Positions 18,986 to 29,029 are shown, counted from the first letter of the stretch. The stretch is DNA of 64,000 bases from Streptococcus hyovaginalis DSM 12219 (GCF_000420785.1 NZ_ATVP01000009.1:22736-86735); one strand, 5' to 3'. Program-made: numbers and translations. The notes: generated by a model not told the origin, from the letters alone.

Positions 18986-19580
18986 CCGTGAATTCTTGTC
19001 CCATCGATTAGAGAGTGGACTTCCCGTTATCTTACCAACAGAAACTGTTTATGGGATCTTTGCTAAAGCACTGTCTGAGGATGCCGTTGATCTGGTTTAT
19101 ACTTTAAAGGATCGTCCACGCGAGAAGGCAATGAATCTCAATGTTTCGACTTTTGAAGAAATTTTAAACTTTTCCAAGAACCAACCGGACTATCTGAAAA
19201 AACTTTACGATGCTTTTTTACCAGGCCCTTTAACCGTTATTTTAGAAGCTAATAATCAAGTGCCAAACTGGATCAACTCTGGTTTGAAAAGTGTAGGGTT
19301 TCGTTTGCCCAGCCACCCCATGACTCGTGCCTTGATTGCTACCCACGGTCCTTTAATAGGGCCATCCGCTAATAAATCTGGTCAGGAGAGTGGAAAGTAT
19401 TATAAGGATATTTTTGCTACTTTTGATGGCCAGGTACCAGGTTATGAAGACGATGCTTTTTTAGAAGGAATTGATTCGACTATTATCGACTTATCAGGGG
19501 AAAAAGCGCGTATCTTGCGTCGTGGTGAAATATCAAAGGAAGCTATTTTGGCGGTTGTGCCGGAAATACCATTTGATTGA
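18978..19580 (+). CDS. tsaC: L-threonylcarbamoyladenylate synthase (YrdC/Sua5 domain)
   Basis: Makes threonylcarbamoyl-AMP for the t6A37 modification of tRNAs reading ANN codons. The 200-residue protein is a single YrdC domain with PTETVYGIFAKA (residues 20-31), the KDRP/K(A)MNL segment and GPSANKSGQESG. It lacks the C-terminal Sua5 extension, so it is the TsaC/short YwlC form. It lies in the same tight cluster as prfA and prmC. Confidence 0.93.
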   Translation: MSDREFLSHRLESGLPVILPTETVYGIFAKALSEDAVDLVYTLKDRPREKAMNLNVSTFEEILNFSKNQPDYLKKLYDAFLPGPLTVILEANNQVPNWINSGLKSVGFRLPSHPMTRALIATHGPLIGPSANKSGQESGKYYKDIFATFDGQVPGYEDDAFLEGIDSTIIDLSGEKARILRRGEISKEAILAVVPEIPFD

Positions 19581-19590
19581 GGAGTAAACT

Positions 19591-20025
19591 ATGCTAAGAT
19601 CGCTAACTAAATCAGACATTCCTGTTTTACAGGAAATCAATAAAGATGCTTTGGGCTATGAAGTCATGCTCGAGACCACTAGACAGCAATTTGCAAAACT
19701 ACATGACGATAGCAAACATGTCATGATTGGCTTTTCAGATGACCAAACAGATAGTCTTCTGGGCTATGTTCATGCAGAAATTTATGAGTGTTTGTATGCT
19801 GAGTCGGGTTTCAATATTTTAGCATTAGCTGTCCTGCCAGACCACCAAGGTAAAGGGATCGGGACTAAACTTATGAAAGCCATTGAAGAACAGGCTAGAA
19901 AACAAAGATTAGCTTTTATTAGATTAAACTCAGGGAGTGAGCGTTCAGAAGCACATGGCTTTTATCGCCAAATAGGTTATCTCTCTACGAAGGCACAATT
20001 ACGATTTATCAAGACAATTGAGTAG
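19591..20025 (+). CDS. GNAT-family acetyltransferase
   Basis: Protein of 144 residues with the acetyl-CoA binding motif A (LALAVLPDHQGKGIGTKLM, residues about 79-97) and a C-terminal SEAHGFYRQIGY motif B. The substrate cannot be read from the sequence. GAGGAG precedes ATG 19591 and it closes the prfA-prmC-tsaC unit. Confidence 0.88.
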   Translation: MLRSLTKSDIPVLQEINKDALGYEVMLETTRQQFAKLHDDSKHVMIGFSDDQTDSLLGYVHAEIYECLYAESGFNILALAVLPDHQGKGIGTKLMKAIEEQARKQRLAFIRLNSGSERSEAHGFYRQIGYLSTKAQLRFIKTIE

Positions 20026-20050
20026 TGAATAACTTTAAAATGGTGTTTAA

Positions 20051-20087
20051 AAACGAACTATCAGCTATAAATAAGTAATATTCGTTT
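20051..20087 (+). promoter_or_regulatory. PurR-type paired box upstream of glyA
   Basis: AAACGAACTAT and ATATTCGTTT are inverted, with 23 bases between the CGAA and TTCG cores. This resembles the paired PurBoxes of Gram-positive PurR regulators, whose equivalent spacing is about 24-25. Confidence 0.4.
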
Positions 20088-20145
20088 ATCTTTTAGATGT
20101 TGTTGCGTATGATTATAGTTAAAAGATTACAAAGGAGTATCACAC

Positions 20146-21402
20146 ATGATTTTTGACCAAAAGGATTTTAAGGCATATGATCCAGAGCTCTGGGAGGCTG
20201 TTGAAGCAGAGGCGAATCGTCAACAGAATAATATTGAATTGATTGCTTCTGAAAATGTTGTTTCTAAAGCAGTTATGGCAGCACAAGGGTCTTTATTAAC
20301 CAATAAATATGCGGAGGGGTATCCAGGCAATCGTTATTATGGGGGGACTGAGGCTGTTGATGTTGTCGAAAATTTGGCCATTGCACGTGCTAAAGAATTG
20401 TTTGGTGCACAATTTGCAAACGTCCAAGCACACTCAGGAAGTCAAGCCAATGCAGCTGCTTACATGGCTTTAATTGAATCAGGGGATACTGTTTTGGGAA
20501 TGGATCTCTCAGCAGGTGGTCATTTAACCCACGGTGCTGCAGTCAATTTTTCCGGTAAAACCTATCATTTTGAGGCTTACGGCCTTGATGCAGAAACAGA
20601 GGAACTCAACTACGAAGCGATCTTAGAAAAAGCAGAAGCTGTTAAACCGAAATTAATCGTTGCGGGAGCGTCTGCCTATGCTAAAGCCATTGATTTTAAA
20701 AAGTTTCGTGAGATTGCAGATAAGGTTGGTGCCAAACTCATGGTTGACATGGCACACATTGCTGGCTTGGTAGCAACAGGTCTTCACGATAGCCCAATTC
20801 CATATGCAGATGTTGTGACGTCGACAACACATAAAACCCTTAGAGGACCGCGTGGTGGTTTGATTTTGACCAATGATGAAGCCTTGGCTAAAAAAATCAA
20901 TTCGGCAGTCTTTCCTGGGTTACAAGGTGGACCGTTAGAGCACGTTATTGCGGCTAAAGCTGTTGCTTTCAAAGAGGCTCTGGATCCTGCTTTTACGGAC
21001 TATAGTAAACAAGTCATTGCCAACGCTAAGGCTATGGCAGAGGTTTTCCAAGAGGATCCTAATTTCCGTGTCATTTCTGGAGGAACAGATAACCATCTTT
21101 TCTTGGTTGATGTCACAAAAGTTATTGAAAACGGTAAGGTGGCACAGAATCTTCTAGATGAGGTTCATATCACCCTTAATAAAAATGCAATTCCAAATGA
21201 AACCTTGTCACCATTTAAAACATCTGGTATTCGTATCGGTAGTTCTGCCATCACCAGCCGTGGCATGAAAGAAGCAGAAGCACGAACGATTGCTAAATTG
21301 ATTATCCAGGCTCTCAAAAATGCTGATAATGCAGAGGTTTTGGAAGATGTGAAAGCACAGGTCAAAAACCTAACTGATGCTTTTCCCTTGTATACCGATT
21401 AA
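20146..21402 (+). CDS. glyA: Serine hydroxymethyltransferase
   Basis: PLP enzyme that interconverts serine and glycine and charges tetrahydrofolate with one-carbon units. The 418-residue protein has the conserved ELIASEN (as [12 protein letters not shown]), the [11 protein letters not shown] segment and the PLP lysine in [16 protein letters not shown] near residue 227. AAAGGAG precedes ATG 20146. A PurR-like box lies about 60-95 bases upstream; a similar element precedes fhs, which uses the same folate pool. Confidence 0.96.
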   Translation: MIFDQKDFKAYDPELWEAVEAEANRQQNNIELIASENVVSKAVMAAQGSLLTNKYAEGYPGNRYYGGTEAVDVVENLAIARAKELFGAQFANVQAHSGSQANAAAYMALIESGDTVLGMDLSAGGHLTHGAAVNFSGKTYHFEAYGLDAETEELNYEAILEKAEAVKPKLIVAGASAYAKAIDFKKFREIADKVGAKLMVDMAHIAGLVATGLHDSPIPYADVVTSTTHKTLRGPRGGLILTNDEALAKKINSAVFPGLQGGPLEHVIAAKAVAFKEALDPAFTDYSKQVIANAKAMAEVFQEDPNFRVISGGTDNHLFLVDVTKVIENGKVAQNLLDEVHITLNKNAIPNETLSPFKTSGIRIGSSAITSRGMKEAEARTIAKLIIQALKNADNAEVLEDVKAQVKNLTDAFPLYTD

Positions 21403-21407
21403 TACTT

Positions 21408-22382
21408 ATGCTTGATTTATACCTCAAAAAATTAGTCATCCATCAGTTCAGTCCCAATGATACAGAGCTACTATTATCAGACCAAGTATTGGATTTTACT
21501 CCTCGTTTAGATGATTATTTCCGTAAAAAAATCAGTAAGGTTTTCTCAGAAGATGCGAAGAGAGGTCAGCTTCCAGCAGAACATCCATTTGTCTCCTATC
21601 TATCAGACGATTTATTGAAGGCTTCCGAGACGATTGCAAATCTTTGGAAAGAAGCATTTGTTATTTCGGAAGATCAAAAAACGAACGATCTTATCTTTAT
21701 TGAGTTTGATCGAGATGGTCAGCCTTATTTTGCCTTTCTCAGAATAGCTTTAAAGGAACAGTTGGCGCATTTATCTGATCACAAACATCCGATTTCAGTT
21801 ACGCAAAATAATTTGCCGAGTGCTGCGCAATTACCAGATGAAGCCCTTATCGTTAATCGTACATCTTATCAGTATTATCTTATAGAGAAGCGAATTAAGC
21901 ATAATGGCTCTTTTGCGAATTATTTTTCCGAAAATTTCTTGCAAGTGGAGCCCGAGCAATCTGTCAAAAAATCAATCAAGCTGATGGAAACCACTGCTCA
22001 TAAAATTGCAGAGCAATTCAATAAGGACGATTTTCAATTTCAGTCTAAGATGAATGCAGCTATCCATCAACATATGGAGGAAGATCAGGAATTATCACCC
22101 GAGAAATTAGCGGATCACTTGTTTGATGATCACTTAACAGCGCGTTTAAATTTTGTAGATCAGTTAAAAGAAGCAGTTCCCAATCCAATACCTGTTTCTG
22201 ATATCGATTATTCTAGACAGACAAAAAAATTAGAAACGCAAAAATTGTCTCTATCAAACGGGATCGAGCTTCTGGTTCCTAATCACGTTTATCAAGATGC
22301 TGACTCGGTTGAATTCATCCAAAACCCAGATGGAACCTATGCCATCTTAATTAAAAATATTCAGGATATTAGCAGTAAGTAA
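21408..22382 (+). CDS. Nucleoid-associated protein (NdpA/YejK family)
   Basis: Protein of 324 residues resembling the 37-kDa nucleoid-associated family (PF04245): it opens with LDLYLKKLVIHQFSPND and has conserved mid-region blocks around DLIFIEFDRDGQPYFA and the C-terminal NGIELLVPNHVY. The exact role in Gram-positives is unknown. It starts five bases after the glyA stop without a clear ribosome-binding site, so coupling to glyA is likely. It overlaps the next gene by one base. Confidence 0.8.
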   Translation: MLDLYLKKLVIHQFSPNDTELLLSDQVLDFTPRLDDYFRKKISKVFSEDAKRGQLPAEHPFVSYLSDDLLKASETIANLWKEAFVISEDQKTNDLIFIEFDRDGQPYFAFLRIALKEQLAHLSDHKHPISVTQNNLPSAAQLPDEALIVNRTSYQYYLIEKRIKHNGSFANYFSENFLQVEPEQSVKKSIKLMETTAHKIAEQFNKDDFQFQSKMNAAIHQHMEEDQELSPEKLADHLFDDHLTARLNFVDQLKEAVPNPIPVSDIDYSRQTKKLETQKLSLSNGIELLVPNHVYQDADSVEFIQNPDGTYAILIKNIQDISSK

Positions 22383-22987
22383 TGATGAAATATATCAAAT
22401 GGTTTATTCTCGTGTTACTATTGGGAACAATGACCATTCAATCTTTGAGAGTCTATCGTGATGTGAAAAACGTCTTATCCTATCGGCCAATAGTTGAGGA
22501 TATTCTTGCAGAGCATGACTCCGTATCAACTGAAGATTTAGTTTTAGCCATGATTTACACAGAAACGAAAGGGCAAGAAGCTGATCTCATGCAGTCTAGT
22601 GAAAGTTCAACAGGTGTGGCCAATACCATTACAGATAGTCGTGAGAGTATCAGGCAAGGTGTAACGGTCTTATCTGAGAATCTTTTAACATCGCAAAGCA
22701 AAGAGACGAATATATGGACGGCTGTTCAAGCCTATAATTTTGGTAGTTCGTATATCGATTTTGTTGCCAAAAATGGGAGCAAAAATACTATTAGTTTGTC
22801 AAAAAAATACTCCCGAACCGTGGTTGCACCTAGTCTGGGAAATACGTCTGGGGAAACCTATCGTTATTATAATCCGATTGCCCTCCTATATGGTGGTGGA
22901 GCACTTTATCGTAACGGCGGTAATATCTACTATGCTAAACAAGTCCAGTTCAATCTTGTGCTTATTAAACTCATAAGTCACTTTTAG
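22382..22987 (+). CDS. Lysozyme-like wall hydrolase (pneumococcal vaccine antigen-like)
   Basis: Protein of 201 residues with one N-terminal transmembrane anchor or signal (residues 3-21) and a lysozyme-like domain (PF13702 type): the probable catalytic Glu is in LAMIYTETKGQ near residue 62, followed by SSESSTG and WTAVQAYNFGSSYIDF. It should act on peptidoglycan outside the membrane. ATG overlaps the stop of the nucleoid protein gene. The ABC exporter pair follows ten bases later. Confidence 0.87.
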   Translation: MMKYIKWFILVLLLGTMTIQSLRVYRDVKNVLSYRPIVEDILAEHDSVSTEDLVLAMIYTETKGQEADLMQSSESSTGVANTITDSRESIRQGVTVLSENLLTSQSKETNIWTAVQAYNFGSSYIDFVAKNGSKNTISLSKKYSRTVVAPSLGNTSGETYRYYNPIALLYGGGALYRNGGNIYYAKQVQFNLVLIKLISHF

Positions 22988-22997
22988 GAAGGGAGCT

Positions 22998-24737
22998 ATG
23001 TCGGCATTATTACTTTATTTTAAATCCTATTTGAAAGAAACTATATTGGGGCCTCTATTTAAATTATTAGAGGCTTCTTTTGAGTTGTTCATTCCTTTGA
23101 TTATTGCGAGCATCATTGACCACATCATTCCTCAAAGCAACCAAAGTCAACTTATTGTAATGATTCTCCTGTTATTTGGTCTGGCTTTATTAGGTGTCAT
23201 TGTCTCTATTACGGCGCAATATTTTTCGTCCAAAGCTGCCATTGGTTATACCGAGCAACTCTCAGATGATTTGTTTCATCATATCATGCATTTAAGTCAG
23301 AGCCAGAGGGACCTTCTGGGGACGTCTAGTTTGGTGACTAGGATGGTGAGCGATACTTATCAAATACAGACGGGAATCAATCAGTTTTTGAGACTCTTTT
23401 TGAGATCGCCATTTATTGTTTTTGGTTCTGTTATCATGGCTCTTACCATTAGCCCAACTTTAACGACCTATTTTATGATGATGGTTGTGGCTTTATTGGT
23501 TGCTATTTTTGTGATGAGTCGTTTGTTAAATCCTCTTTACAGTCAAATTCGTCAGCTGACAGATGCTTTAGTCGCTAAGATTCGTGAGCAACTTGAAGGG
23601 GTCCGTGTCATCAGGGCCTTTGATCGCATTGATTCTGAAGAAATGGCGTTTCAACACTTAAATAACCATTACTATCACCAGCAAATTAAAGCAGGAATCT
23701 TGTCTAGTCTGGTAGGACCTGTGACGATTGTAATTGTCAACGTCACTTTAATAGCGGTCATTTGGCGAGGGACTGTCTTAATTGAACACTCACTATTAAG
23801 CCAAGGAATGCTCGTTGCTCTGATTAATTACCTTTTACAAATTTTGGCTGAATTGCTGAAGATGACCATGTTGGTAACCTCTTTAAATCAAAGTTTCATC
23901 AGTGCCAAGCGGGTACAAGCGATTTTTGATCTAGAAATTGAAGGCGAAAAGATAAATCTTTCAGATGAGACCAGTAGTAGGGATTTGTCTGGGATGGCAA
24001 TAGTAGCGGAAAAATTATCCTTTAGGTACCCTAATGCGAGTAAGGCTGCACTTGAGGACATTAGTTTTACCTTGGCGTCGGGTCAAAGCTTGGGGATTAT
24101 TGGTGGAACTGGTTCAGGAAAATCGACTCTAGTTGCATTATTAACACGGCTTTATCAGGCGCAATCTGGTCAGTTGTTGCTTTCTCACAAAGGAACTACA
24201 GCACAGTCTGTCAAGGAATGGCGTGGTTGGACAGCAGTTGTTCCCCAAAAAGCTCAGCTTTTTAATGGTAGCATTCGTAGCAATTTGCAGCTAGGTCAAG
24301 GGAATGACCTTTCAGATCAAGATATGATCCAAGCGCTATCTATGGCACAAGCTTGGGACTTTGTTCATGAAAAAGAGGGGCAGTTAGAGGCTGAAGTTGC
24401 GGCTTTCGGTCGTAATTTTTCGGGTGGTCAACGCCAACGCCTTACCATTGCAAGAGCTATCTTGCGTCGTGCCCCTTTTCTGATCTTAGATGATGCTACT
24501 TCGGCACTTGATTATCTGACAGAACGTCGCCTGTTAGAGGCAATTAATCAAGAAAGACAGGAGAGCGGTGGTCATCTGATTATTGTTTCTCAAAGAACAC
24601 GTAGTTTAAAAGAAGTGGATAAGATTCTTGTTTTGGATCAAGGGAAACTTCTAGCACAAGGAAGTCATGAGGAACTTCTGGAAACTTGTCACGTCTATCG
24701 TGATATTCATTTTTCTCAAGAAAGTCAGGAGGCCTAA
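22998..24737 (+). CDS. ABC exporter half-transporter with degenerate ATP site
   Basis: Fused membrane and ATPase protein of 579 residues: six transmembrane helices in residues 15-300, then a nucleotide-binding domain. Walker A is GGTGSGKST and the signature FSGGQRQRL is normal. Walker B is LILDDATSAL, with Asp where the catalytic Glu should be, and the switch is VSQRTRSL, with Gln for His. This is the degenerate-site subunit of a heterodimeric exporter such as BmrC/LmrC. The gene overlaps its partner by one base. The substrate is unknown: a drug, lipid or peptide. Confidence 0.9.
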   Translation: MSALLLYFKSYLKETILGPLFKLLEASFELFIPLIIASIIDHIIPQSNQSQLIVMILLLFGLALLGVIVSITAQYFSSKAAIGYTEQLSDDLFHHIMHLSQSQRDLLGTSSLVTRMVSDTYQIQTGINQFLRLFLRSPFIVFGSVIMALTISPTLTTYFMMMVVALLVAIFVMSRLLNPLYSQIRQLTDALVAKIREQLEGVRVIRAFDRIDSEEMAFQHLNNHYYHQQIKAGILSSLVGPVTIVIVNVTLIAVIWRGTVLIEHSLLSQGMLVALINYLLQILAELLKMTMLVTSLNQSFISAKRVQAIFDLEIEGEKINLSDETSSRDLSGMAIVAEKLSFRYPNASKAALEDISFTLASGQSLGIIGGTGSGKSTLVALLTRLYQAQSGQLLLSHKGTTAQSVKEWRGWTAVVPQKAQLFNGSIRSNLQLGQGNDLSDQDMIQALSMAQAWDFVHEKEGQLEAEVAAFGRNFSGGQRQRLTIARAILRRAPFLILDDATSALDYLTERRLLEAINQERQESGGHLIIVSQRTRSLKEVDKILVLDQGKLLAQGSHEELLETCHVYRDIHFSQESQEA

Positions 24738-26467
24738 TGAAAGCTAGAATTGAAAAGGCTGTTCAAAGACGCTTGATAAGGGATTTACTAACCTATCGTA
24801 TGGGGTTAGTAATCATTGTCTTAACTACCCTAGTACAAGTAGCCTTGACTGTTTATTTCCCTGTTTTGATTGGACAAGCGGTTGATAGCTTACTTAGTCC
24901 TAATCGTTTGGCCTTATTAGTCCCTATTTTGCTTAAAATGCTAGTGACCATGTTAGCCAATGCCGTCATGCAATGGTTATCTCCCCTTTTATCCAATCGT
25001 TTGGTTTATACTTACACAAGTGATCTCAGAAATAAGATCAATCATCATCTAAATCATTTACCTATAGCCAGTATTGATCGCTTTGGAGTTGGTGATTTGG
25101 TCAGTCGGATAACAACTGATTTGGAACAACTAAGCAATGGTTTACTGATGGTCTTTAACCAGTTCTTCCTAGGAATTGTCATGATTATAGTTACGCTAGT
25201 GACCATGTCCAGTTTAGATATCATTATGGTGACTTTAGTTCTGGTTCTGACTCCCCTTTCATTAGTACTTTCAAGATTTATCGCCCAAAAAAGCTATCTG
25301 TATTTCCAAGAACAGACACAATCACGTGGACAACAAACCCAATTTATTGAAGAAGCCATTAATCAAGAGACAGTTGTACATCTTTTTAATGCACAGGATC
25401 AGATGCAGGAGCGTTTCCGAGACTTGAATCATCGATATGCTCAACATTCTCAAAAAGCCGTCTTTTATTCATCCACAGTTAATCCAGCAACACGATTTGT
25501 CAATAGTTTAATCTATGCTCTTTTAGCTGGAATTGGTGCTTTTCGTATTATCCAAGGAGGATTTACTGTTGGGCAATTGGTCACTTTTTTGAATTACGTT
25601 AATCAGTACACCAAGCCTTTTAATGACATTTCCTCGGTTATGTCAGAACTTCAAAGTGCATTAGCCTGTGCTGAACGTCTCTATCACCTCTTAGATCTTC
25701 CTTTAGAAGAGGCATCCCCATCTTTGGTCTCACTGGACGATCTTTCGGGCCATGTCACTTTTGAGGAGGTGTCTTTTGGCTATATCCCTGATAAACCATT
25801 GATTCAAAATCTTAATCTAAATATTCCGGCCGGCAGTCAGGTGGCTATCGTAGGGCCAACGGGAGCTGGGAAATCAACTCTGATCAATTTGCTGATGCGA
25901 TTCTATGATAGCGATTCTGGAAGGATTTATATCGATCAGACCCCTATCGATGACGTAGATCGTCAGGTGCTTCGTCAACAGATGGGAATGGTCTTGCAAG
26001 AAACTTGGTTGAAATCTGCTAGCGTTCATGACAATATTGCCTATGGTAAGCCAGATGCTAGCCGGGAAGAGGTCGTTTTAGCTGCAAAAGCAGCTAATGC
26101 CCATTTCTTTATCGAACAATTGCCAGAAGGTTATGATACTTTCTTAGAAGATGGTGGAGCGTCGTTATCTCAAGGACAGCGCCAATTGCTGACCATTGCA
26201 CGTGTGATTCTCAAATCTCCTAAGATATTGATCTTGGATGAAGCGACTTCGTCTATTGATACGCGAACAGAAAGCTTGATTCAAGATGCTTTTAACACAT
26301 TAATGACTGGCCGTACGAGCTTTATCATTGCCCATCGTTTATCAACCATTCGAAATGCGGATATGATATTAGTCATGGTAGATGGCGATATTGTCGAGCA
26401 TGGTAATCATGAGCAATTGATGAGTCAAAAGGGATTTTACTACAAGATGCAAAGACAAGAAGATTAG
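24737..26467 (+). CDS. ABC exporter half-transporter with intact ATP site
   Basis: Second half-transporter, 576 residues, six transmembrane helices and one ATPase domain. Walker A GPTGAGKST, Walker B ILILDEATSSID with the catalytic Glu, and AHRLSTI with the switch His are all present, but the signature is LSQGQRQLL rather than LSGGQ. Combined with the partner's weak Walker B and switch, this gives one active and one degenerate ATP site, the pattern of BmrCD/LmrCD-type multidrug exporters. Confidence 0.9.
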   Translation: MKARIEKAVQRRLIRDLLTYRMGLVIIVLTTLVQVALTVYFPVLIGQAVDSLLSPNRLALLVPILLKMLVTMLANAVMQWLSPLLSNRLVYTYTSDLRNKINHHLNHLPIASIDRFGVGDLVSRITTDLEQLSNGLLMVFNQFFLGIVMIIVTLVTMSSLDIIMVTLVLVLTPLSLVLSRFIAQKSYLYFQEQTQSRGQQTQFIEEAINQETVVHLFNAQDQMQERFRDLNHRYAQHSQKAVFYSSTVNPATRFVNSLIYALLAGIGAFRIIQGGFTVGQLVTFLNYVNQYTKPFNDISSVMSELQSALACAERLYHLLDLPLEEASPSLVSLDDLSGHVTFEEVSFGYIPDKPLIQNLNLNIPAGSQVAIVGPTGAGKSTLINLLMRFYDSDSGRIYIDQTPIDDVDRQVLRQQMGMVLQETWLKSASVHDNIAYGKPDASREEVVLAAKAANAHFFIEQLPEGYDTFLEDGGASLSQGQRQLLTIARVILKSPKILILDEATSSIDTRTESLIQDAFNTLMTGRTSFIIAHRLSTIRNADMILVMVDGDIVEHGNHEQLMSQKGFYYKMQRQED

Positions 26468-26638
26468 CTATGATAACATCAGAGAGTAGCATTCTTGGTT
26501 GATATTCTAGAATATTGTTGTGCATGTCGTCAGGTATTCTTGAGAATGATGCGACCTAGTGATAAATTTCTCCTGTAAATACCTTTTGGAAAGAATCAAA
26601 ATTTAGATCCTTGTCTCGCGATTTAAGGAGGAACTGTG

Positions 26639-27161
26639 ATGGTAAAAAAATTGGTTTCAATTTAGATAGCATTCGTCAAGGATCAAATTTCCAGAAGATG
26701 TTGAGATTATCCGCATTCCAATTGATGATTTATCACTTTATGATCTTGAATATGAAAACGGTATTCTTCCTGATAGTCATCAATGCTGTTGGCACCAATT
26801 GACAGAACAGATGACTTTGTTTTCATCACACCAGAATATAATCATGGCTTGCCAGCTTCTATCAAAAAGGCCATTGATGTCGTCTCTCGTACTGTGTCTG
26901 AAAGCTATATGAAAGGCAAACCTTACTTGATTGTCACCACTCAACTGGTTATGTGTCAAGCTTTGGTGCTAAGCATCATCTTTGTCAAAGTTTGGTCTTT
27001 TTAGATGTTCCTGTCCTTGCGCAACTAGAAGTCTGCAGCGCACAGGTTCACAAACTTTTTGATGACGACAATCACATTTGACAAATGAAGGTACCAAAAA
27101 CTTCCTTAACACAGTGGTTGATACTTACCTTGATTTTGCCAGTCATTTTGTTAAACATTAA
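26639..27161 (+). pseudogene. Frameshifted NADPH-dependent FMN reductase
   Basis: The gene starts MVKKIGFNLDSIRQGSNFQK behind an AAGGAGGA site and then continues in other frames: FPEDVEIIRIPIDDLSLYD, VFITPEYNHGLPASIKKAID, and a tail DTYLDFASHFVKH ending in TAA 27159-27161. These are consecutive pieces of the flavodoxin-like NADPH:FMN reductase family (PEYNHG is the flavin-binding motif). At least three frameshifts break it, so it should not give an active enzyme. Confidence 0.85.
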
Positions 27162-27165
27162 TCTA

Positions 27166-27198
27166 AAAAAAAAAGAGCCAAGCGGCTCTTTTCTTTCG
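27166..27198. terminator. Bidirectional terminator of the FMN reductase remnant and pgm
   Basis: AAAAGAGCC-AAGC-GGCTCTTTT has A and T tracts on its two sides, so it serves both converging units. Confidence 0.88.
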
Positions 27199-27204
27199 CA
27201 CCAT

Positions 27205-28923
27205 TTATCCAACAAATGCGTTGATTTCTTTTTCAATATTGGCGATTTTTTCTTCAGATTCAGCCAGGGTTTCACCGACCGTTGCGATGTAGAATTTGAT
27301 TTTAGGCTCGGTACCTGATGGGCGAACGGCAAACCAGCTATCGTCTGTCAGGGTGTACTTGAGCACATCTGACGGAGGTGTTGTCAGTTCAGTTGTCGTT
27401 CCGTCAAGAGCGACAGCTTTTTGCAGAGCAAAGTCTTCGAAGAGGGCAATGTCTGTGCTGTTAAACTGCTCAGGGGCATTGTCACGGAACTTAGCCATGA
27501 TAGCCTTGATTTGCTCAGCACCGTCTTTACCAGAAAGAGTAACAGATATTGTTTTCTCAGCGAAGTAGCCGTATTCCTTGAAGATTTCGTCGATACCATC
27601 TGCCAAGGTCATGCCACGAGAGCGGTAGTAGGCAGCAATTTCTGCGACCATGAGAACAGCTTGAATGGCATCCTTATCACGCACGAAAGGCTTAATCAAA
27701 TAACCAAAACTTTCTTCAAAACCAAACATATACGTATGATTATGTTTTTCTTCAAATTCTTGGATTTTTTCAGCGATGAATTTGAAACCTGTCAAGACGT
27801 TGAACATGGTTGCGCCGTAGCTTTCGGCAATCTTGGTTACCAATTCAGTTGACACAATAGATTTTGCGAGGGCAGCATTTTCTGGTAGAGTACCAGCTTG
27901 TTTGTGGGCTTCGAGAATGTATTTGGCAATGATAGCACCGATTTGGTTACCAGACAGGTTCCAGTATGAACCGTCTGCTTGACGAACTTCAACACCAACG
28001 CGGTCAGCATCTGGATCTGTTGCCAGCAATACATCTGCACCAACTTCGCGGCCAAGTTCTTCGGCAAGTGCAAAAGCAGCTTGACTTTCTGGGTTTGGCG
28101 AGGCAACAGTAGAGAAGTCTGGATCAGCTGTTGCTTGAGCTTCAACAACTGCTACAGATTCAAAACCAGCTTCAGCCAAGGCACGACGTGCCAACATCTC
28201 ACCAGTACCGTGAAGTGGTGTGTAGACAATCTTCATGTCCTTACCATGCTCAGCAATCAAGTCTTTGTTGATATTGATAGACTTGAGCTCATCCAGGTAG
28301 AGGCGGTCTGTCTCTTCACCGAGAACCGTAATCAGACCATTAGCCTTGCTTTCTTCCAAGTCAGCCAATTCCACTACAAAAGGATTGTCAATGGCACGGA
28401 TGTAGTCTGTCAAAGCAGACGCATCTGCTGGTGGAATTTGTCCTCCATCTTCGCCGTAAACCTTGTAACCATTGAATTCTTTAGGGTTGTGGCTGGCAGT
28501 CACCATGATACCTGCAACGGCATTGTAGTGGCGGACTGCAAAGGATAACTCAGGCGTTGGACGTAGGCTTTCAAAGACGTAAGATTTGATGCCATGGGCT
28601 GCCAAGACCTGTGCGGATTCAAAGGCAAACTCTGGAGAGAAGTGGCGAGTGTCGTAAGCAATTGCTACCCCACGTTTTTTAGCTTCTTCACCTTTAGACT
28701 CGACCAATTTTGCCAAGCCTTCGGTTGCTTGACGCACCACGTAGATATTGATACGATTGGTACCTGCGCCGATATAGCCACGCATACCCGCTGTACCAAA
28801 CTCAAGGTTGGTATAAAAGGCATCTTCCTTAGTCGCTTCATCCATACTTTCTAACTCTTGACGAAGGTAGTCAGGCAGGTCAGCAACATTTAGCCAGGTT
28901 TGATAGGTTTCTTGATAAGTCAT
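27205..28923 (-). CDS. pgm: Phosphoglucomutase/phosphomannomutase
   Basis: Alpha-D-phosphohexomutase of 572 residues, interconverting glucose-1- and glucose-6-phosphate for wall, capsule and teichoic acid precursors. The phosphoserine loop is TASHNPKEFNGYK near residue 145, the metal loop DPDADRVG near 306, the sugar loop GFEESFGY, and the phosphate-binding RPSGTEPK near the C-terminus. The start at 28923 is preferred over one eight codons upstream because AAGGAG lies six bases before it. An extended -10 and a cre-like site lie upstream. Confidence 0.95.
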   Translation of the reverse strand: MTYQETYQTWLNVADLPDYLRQELESMDEATKEDAFYTNLEFGTAGMRGYIGAGTNRINIYVVRQATEGLAKLVESKGEEAKKRGVAIAYDTRHFSPEFAFESAQVLAAHGIKSYVFESLRPTPELSFAVRHYNAVAGIMVTASHNPKEFNGYKVYGEDGGQIPPADASALTDYIRAIDNPFVVELADLEESKANGLITVLGEETDRLYLDELKSININKDLIAEHGKDMKIVYTPLHGTGEMLARRALAEAGFESVAVVEAQATADPDFSTVASPNPESQAAFALAEELGREVGADVLLATDPDADRVGVEVRQADGSYWNLSGNQIGAIIAKYILEAHKQAGTLPENAALAKSIVSTELVTKIAESYGATMFNVLTGFKFIAEKIQEFEEKHNHTYMFGFEESFGYLIKPFVRDKDAIQAVLMVAEIAAYYRSRGMTLADGIDEIFKEYGYFAEKTISVTLSGKDGAEQIKAIMAKFRDNAPEQFNSTDIALFEDFALQKAVALDGTTTELTTPPSDVLKYTLTDDSWFAVRPSGTEPKIKFYIATVGETLAESEEKIANIEKEINAFVG

Positions 28924-28966
28924 AGCAATCTCCTTTAAAACAAACATTCGTAATGAATGGAAATAT

Positions 28967-28986
28967 ATTAAACGCTTACAATTATA
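28967..28986 (-). promoter_or_regulatory. pgm promoter with cre-like site
   Basis: Reading the minus strand, the extended -10 TGGTATAAT is followed at once by TGTAAGCGTTTAAT, which fits the cre consensus except in the last two positions. A bound CcpA would cover the transcription start. Confidence 0.55.
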
Positions 28987-29029
28987 CCACTTTTACAGAA
29001 AAAAAACCATGGTATTTTCATGGCTTCCA

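Noticed and set aside
26468..26638. Imperfect hairpin GTCGTCA…TGATGCGAC before the FMN reductase remnant.
   Set aside because: Pairing is interrupted and there is no T tract; too weak for a terminator or RNA call.
27421..28548. Open frames of 143 and 189 codons opposite pgm.
   Set aside because: They are antisense shadows of a conserved enzyme with low-complexity, Phe/Cys-rich translations.
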